From: Andrena cerasifolii
Taxonomy: Eukaryota > Arthropoda > Insecta > Hymenoptera > Andrenidae
DNA: 64,000 nucleotides
Reading direction: 5' to 3'
Assembly (NCBI RefSeq): GCF_050908995.1
Contig: NC_135125.1
Location: forward strand, 16,083,011 to 16,147,010
Each line of letters begins with the position of its first letter. Position 1 is the stretch's first letter. The notes beneath the pieces were generated by a model. It did no database searches. It was not told the origin of the DNA and worked only from the letters and a program-made list of their open reading frames with translations. The translations under genes were made by a program, and so were the position numbers. Positions 60,207 through 64,000 of this stretch are shown in pieces.

Positions 60207-60650
60207 TTAACCCTTCGTTGACACTCTGGGTGTGAGCCACCCATAAGCTGATTTTGACGCTCTGTACCTTCTATATGTAAAATAAATACCTTCTTTCCAA
60301 AGCTCACTTGCAAACTATTTTTTCTCTCAAAATATTATATCTGAACGATAACTCTGTAGATTTTTAGCTTCCAATATTGGAATTTGTAAAAGTTAAAATG
60401 TTTTGAAGATTTTCTTCGTGTTTTCTCGGCACATGGTAATCTAGATTTTTTTTAAAAAAACTGTGATGAAATTTCAATCAAAAAAACTATTGGAATACAT
60501 TCCACAGACCATAAAATTGACCCATGATTATTTTCATGACGATTGGATTCTTCAGATAAGAATGGCAGTCGTTCAAAAATTATTCTGGGTGTGAGACACC
60601 CAGGTATGTCAAAGTTGATCGAAAAAAGAGGTGTGTCAACGAAGGGTTAA
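60207..60650. mobile_element. piggyBac-type MITE
   Basis: A 444-bp non-coding element with TTAA at both ends and a perfect 14-bp inverted repeat CCCTTCGTTGACAC. Just inside each end lies a near-palindrome TGGGTGTGAG(C/A)CACCCA. The sequence between is AT-rich with no usable ORF. Confidence 0.8.
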
Positions 60651-61179
60651 TTATGAAAATATACTCTTATCATCTCTATTTGTTCCTTTTTGTACAAAAT
60701 AGAATAATACCCCTATATTTGGGGGTGTCGGTAAATAAACATTGCCGGTGATTTAAAGGTAACCCGAAGAATATACATATTGTCAATCAAAGTTTTTTAT
60801 ATAGTGTTTGTAATTTAAAGGAACAAATCAGGGTGGTAAGGCTTATAAAAGAATACTTGATTTTCTTTTAACTTTCAAGCTCGACACTACTCCTGGCAAT
60901 ATCCCTGTCCTGGGCTCAATCTCTATCCCATCGACGATAAATAATTGCAGAGAAAAATCTTGCGCGCCGGAGCGAGATAAGCAGAAAGGCAGTCACTCAT
61001 CATCGATAAATTATCTCCGCCAATCATTTCCCCTTTGATTTATCTGGTTAAAAGGAGACACGATATAACGATATAATCGATGATGACGATGCTATAATCT
61101 GGTACTCCAACAACGACGGCATATCGCATGCAGCGTTCGAGTTCGTCGCTTAACGAGCTTCTGGATGTAGCTATTAAAC

Positions 61180-61908
61180 TTGACACTCCGCGAGTCACCG
61201 CCACACCACGCTCGTAAACTTGCCGGGCAACTTGTAATAGATTTTACCAAGGGGCGATCCAAGGGATGGGCCTCCAGATCATCTCGCACCGATGCCCGAT
61301 GGCGGCTGATTCTCGAAACCCATTTACGCTATGCAGAGCAACCACCCAGCTTCGTTTCGATCCGGAGATCGGACTTTTCAAGTTTCCAAACCCTCGTTCC
61401 CGCTACTCTGCCGCGCGCAATGCTTCGTACGCGAGGACTTGAGTGGGACCACTATGAGCTCGAATTCCGTCGGGCCGGGGGAAAAAGAAGCACGTCGGTG
61501 AAAGACGAAAGTGCAGAAAGACGGGGAGCGCGTGACGCGGAACAAGGCCTCCTTGTGGGACGGTTAAAGTCACTTGCCGCGCAACCCTCTCCCCTATCGT
61601 CTGGAATTCAAATAAGGAGCAGTAAAGTCGTCAGCGCGGGCAAGAAACAATCCCTTCTACCTCCAGCGGGGCCTAGCAAACACGTTTCGAGATATCTTTT
61701 CGACGAGAGTTCTGCCGACCGACCAGCAAGCCGGCCGCAGCACTGCGTGATTAAACCGCGTGCCGGAACGACACGTTCGACGTTCTCCGCTCGGTTGCTG
61801 CGAGCTCTTCCATCTACAAACTCGTGCCCGACGTTGCTCCACAGCCGTTGGATTTATAAACACTGCGCGGGGGGTTGGAGCTTCGAGGGACGATCAGGTG
61901 ATCAGTGA
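61180..61908 (+). CDS. Unrecognised 242-residue open frame
   Basis: The longest unexplained frame in the right arm. The product is Arg/Ser-rich with no signal peptide, membrane segment or known motif. It lies in GC-rich DNA, where long chance frames are common. The minus strand also has open frames here. It could be a lncRNA exon or chance. Confidence 0.15.
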   Translation: MTLRESPPHHARKLAGQLVIDFTKGRSKGWASRSSRTDARWRLILETHLRYAEQPPSFVSIRRSDFSSFQTLVPATLPRAMLRTRGLEWDHYELEFRRAGGKRSTSVKDESAERRGARDAEQGLLVGRLKSLAAQPSPLSSGIQIRSSKVVSAGKKQSLLPPAGPSKHVSRYLFDESSADRPASRPQHCVIKPRAGTTRSTFSARLLRALPSTNSCPTLLHSRWIYKHCAGGWSFEGRSGDQ

Positions 61909-62554
61909 TTAATCGAAGCGGGAATTCCAGCGAAGGTAAAGAGATTACAAAATAAATTTACAATCTGATTGCTGATTCTGATTCTGCGAGAATCATACTT
62001 CAGTAGCTGCGGTTATTCTTGGCTATCCAGTTTCGAGTCCGCCCGTGGAAGCTTTCTCTTCGACGAGCGATTATTTTAATTTCGGTTCGTACGAGGCTGA
62101 CAGGCGATTTTTTCTGTTACCTTCATGCAGAGGCGCGTGCAGTACACGTTGTCTAAGGAGCACGTGGCAATTTCTCAGTCTAGTTATCTCGCCCATAACG
62201 ATGCAAGAATATTCATAAGGCTTTAACCGAGCCTCTCGCGTGTTTCTTTTTTTTCCATTTGGCTTATTTTTTTTAAATTAAATTTCTAGGCACCGGGGTC
62301 TGGGCGAATGACTCACGGCTGAATTACAATTGCGGCTATTTAAAAATTCGTGGACCACTGGGAGCTGCCGTGACCGCGGGGAAGCATGACGCGGAGGAGC
62401 AGTCTGGTGGAAATAGAAGAATCGAGGAGGAAATCGAGGTATGATTGCGAACTGAAAATATCCAACGATCCGGAGGAACCAAGATCGCTTAACCGTCTAG
62501 CCGAATCTTCTTACGTAAAGGCTTATTAACAGTTTTTACTGCGGCCTCGCCTTT

Positions 62555-62641
62555 ACTCGCGTCCTACTTTCTCCTGCTTTTTTCCCCTTATGCGCTATAC
62601 TTTCTGTCAATGAGTAATAAAGTCGAAATAAATAAATAAAG
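62555..62641 (+). repeat. 3' tail of a 5'-truncated non-LTR retrotransposon, copy 2
   Basis: CCTACTTTCTCCTG, CTTATGCGCTATAC, then GAGTAATAAAGTCGAAATAA and AAATAAATAAA. It matches the 13.1-kb tail motif by motif. Confidence 0.5.
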
Positions 62642-63532
62642 TGTTATTCGTACGATAAACGACCATTGGTATGATTTATGACTTATCAACGGGAGTGACA
62701 ACGCAATAGGACGGGCATATTTCATTGTACAGGGTCACTTGGTCAAATTGCACGGTTTCATCATTCGACGGATTCGCGTTTTGCTGAATCATATAACGCG
62801 GTGCTTAGCGGTTCCTATAATTGTCGAATATCCGCTGCAAATTGTGGCAATTGCATGCCCCTTCCCGACAGTTCACCGGCCACGTTCGACGACCCAGATA
62901 TGTAACTCCTCTTAATTACGCGTTTCATTGTTTCGTTATAATATCGCTGCACCATGAACGGGTCATTTAATTCTGCTAATTACATGTCACCCGTGCCTCG
63001 CAAATCCAGCGATTCTTTAGCAACCCGTCGACCACGAACCTAGCGAATTACCCTTCCCAGTATTATCCTCGCTGGAAACATCCTCCGTTTTAAATGAAAA
63101 AAAAATTGCACACCAAGGGCGTCTTTGTTAGCGCGCTTCGTGTATTGCATATTCCCTCTATCCTTCCTTGCACCGTGTCGTTGAACGAGTGTATGTTAAG
63201 TGTATAGCAGATGCATTAACAGAGCTTTCTTTCTGTAACGATAACTTTACTTTGTGAGATCTTTCGAGCCCTGATACACTCTCTGACACAATATCTCAGC
63301 GATAGCGTTACCGAATACTAAATTAATAAACAGATACTGAATCAAGTTAAATTACTATCCCTAAACCCTGCTATCATTTACCACTTGTGGCTCCCACTCG
63401 TATCCTCGTTTCAACTACGTCCGAGCGACCTCAGCTCCCTCCCGAAAATTTCTCCGCCGATTCCTTTAGTCCGTGCCGTTACAAATGCGCGCGAGCGCAA
63501 GTCGAAAGAGTCTGCCGCACGGCGGGCAGGAG

Positions 63533-63696
63533 CAGAGTTAGGAGCGATGGGGCCGCAGAGAGTGGAGGGGGAAACACCTACAGGAGCGGTGGTAATGCGT
63601 GCGTGACTGACGCAGACGCAGTCACTGCACACCTAACCACCACTCCTGTAGGTGTTTCCCCCTCCACTCACTGCGGCCCCATCGCTCCTGACTCTG
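63533..63696. mobile_element. Hairpin MITE, family B copy 2
   Basis: A near-perfect palindrome of 164 bp. CAGAGTTAGGAGCGATGGGG...GGAGGGGGAAACACCTACAG pairs with its complement ending CCATCGCTCCTGACTCTG. The loop holds a smaller palindrome GACTGACGCAGACGCAGTC. Overlapping ORFs on both strands are products of the palindrome. Confidence 0.8.
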
Positions 63697-64000
63697 GGCA
63701 GGAGCACTCGCCCGTGACACATCTCGAATCGGGTCCGTGCGTGCACGTGACAGGAAGAATTCTGCGTCAGCGGCAACGAACGCGCAAGCCCAAATTGATT
63801 TTCTCCGGTCAGCTGGTCTTGTTCATCTCAGGAGGATGCGGTTAACGTTCCGCGCGATTCTCCGCGGTCGATTGTCGCCGACGAGGCGAGCGTGATGGCG
63901 AGCAGGTGCTCGACGAAACGATATCGGGAAAGGTAACAAGAAGAGCTAGCAGTGAATGGTGATCAAGAATCGTCTGCCTTTCGGAGTGAGTGTTGCCAGT

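Larger units (their letters stand above)
60651..63532. other. No firm gene
   Basis: Besides the unexplained 61.2-61.9 kb frame and the LINE tail, a short ATG stretch at 62386-62439 followed by GTATGA could be a first exon, but it has no partner. Confidence 0.4.

Noticed and set aside
1..64000. tRNA, rRNA, CRISPR or bacterial-type operons
   Set aside because: No cloverleaf with A and B boxes, no rRNA sequence and no regularly spaced direct-repeat array were seen.

Overview
This window is nuclear DNA from an insect, most likely a hymenopteran (ant, bee or wasp). The evidence is spliced genes with short GT-AG introns, alternating AT-rich and CpG-rich stretches, insect-type proteins and many small DNA transposons. 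No bacterial, viral or organellar operon is present. The order-level assignment is an inference from general sequence character.

Gene content is sparse. (1) About 8.5-9.7 kb, + strand: a four-exon gene for the SREBP-pathway regulator SPRING (C12orf49 / UPF0454 family). (2) About 9.8-11.8 kb, - strand: a five-exon phytanoyl-CoA dioxygenase (PHYH) gene, convergent with SPRING and separated from its stop by only 31 bp. (3) 12.2-12.5 kb, - strand: a probable terminal exon of an unidentified gene. (4) 27.15-28.31 kb, - strand: two probable internal exons of an unidentified membrane protein, with a one-base frame disruption in a C7 homopolymer. (5) 51.3-58.7 kb, + strand: a nine-exon orphan class A GPCR of about 704 residues, whose last intron holds a piggyBac-like insertion.

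Most other recognisable sequence is mobile DNA. The most notable element is at 22.67-25.41 kb: an apparently intact Mutator-like (MULE) transposon with an uninterrupted DDE transposase and TTAA at both ends. Three non-coding elements with the same TTAAGGG...CCCTTAA ends lie at 16.6, 39.1 and 50.5 kb; the 50.5 kb copy also shares an internal motif with the coding element. Other items are two piggyBac-type elements, TA-flanked MITEs, several foldback elements, a dispersed hairpin family present at both edges of the window, and LINE fragments.

I worked by reading and hand translation only. Exon boundaries come from splice consensus, phase agreement and recognised family motifs. Large GC-rich intervals (about 13.9-14.7, 18.4-19.1 and 20.2-20.9 kb) may be promoters or CpG islands, but I see no gene I can defend in them.
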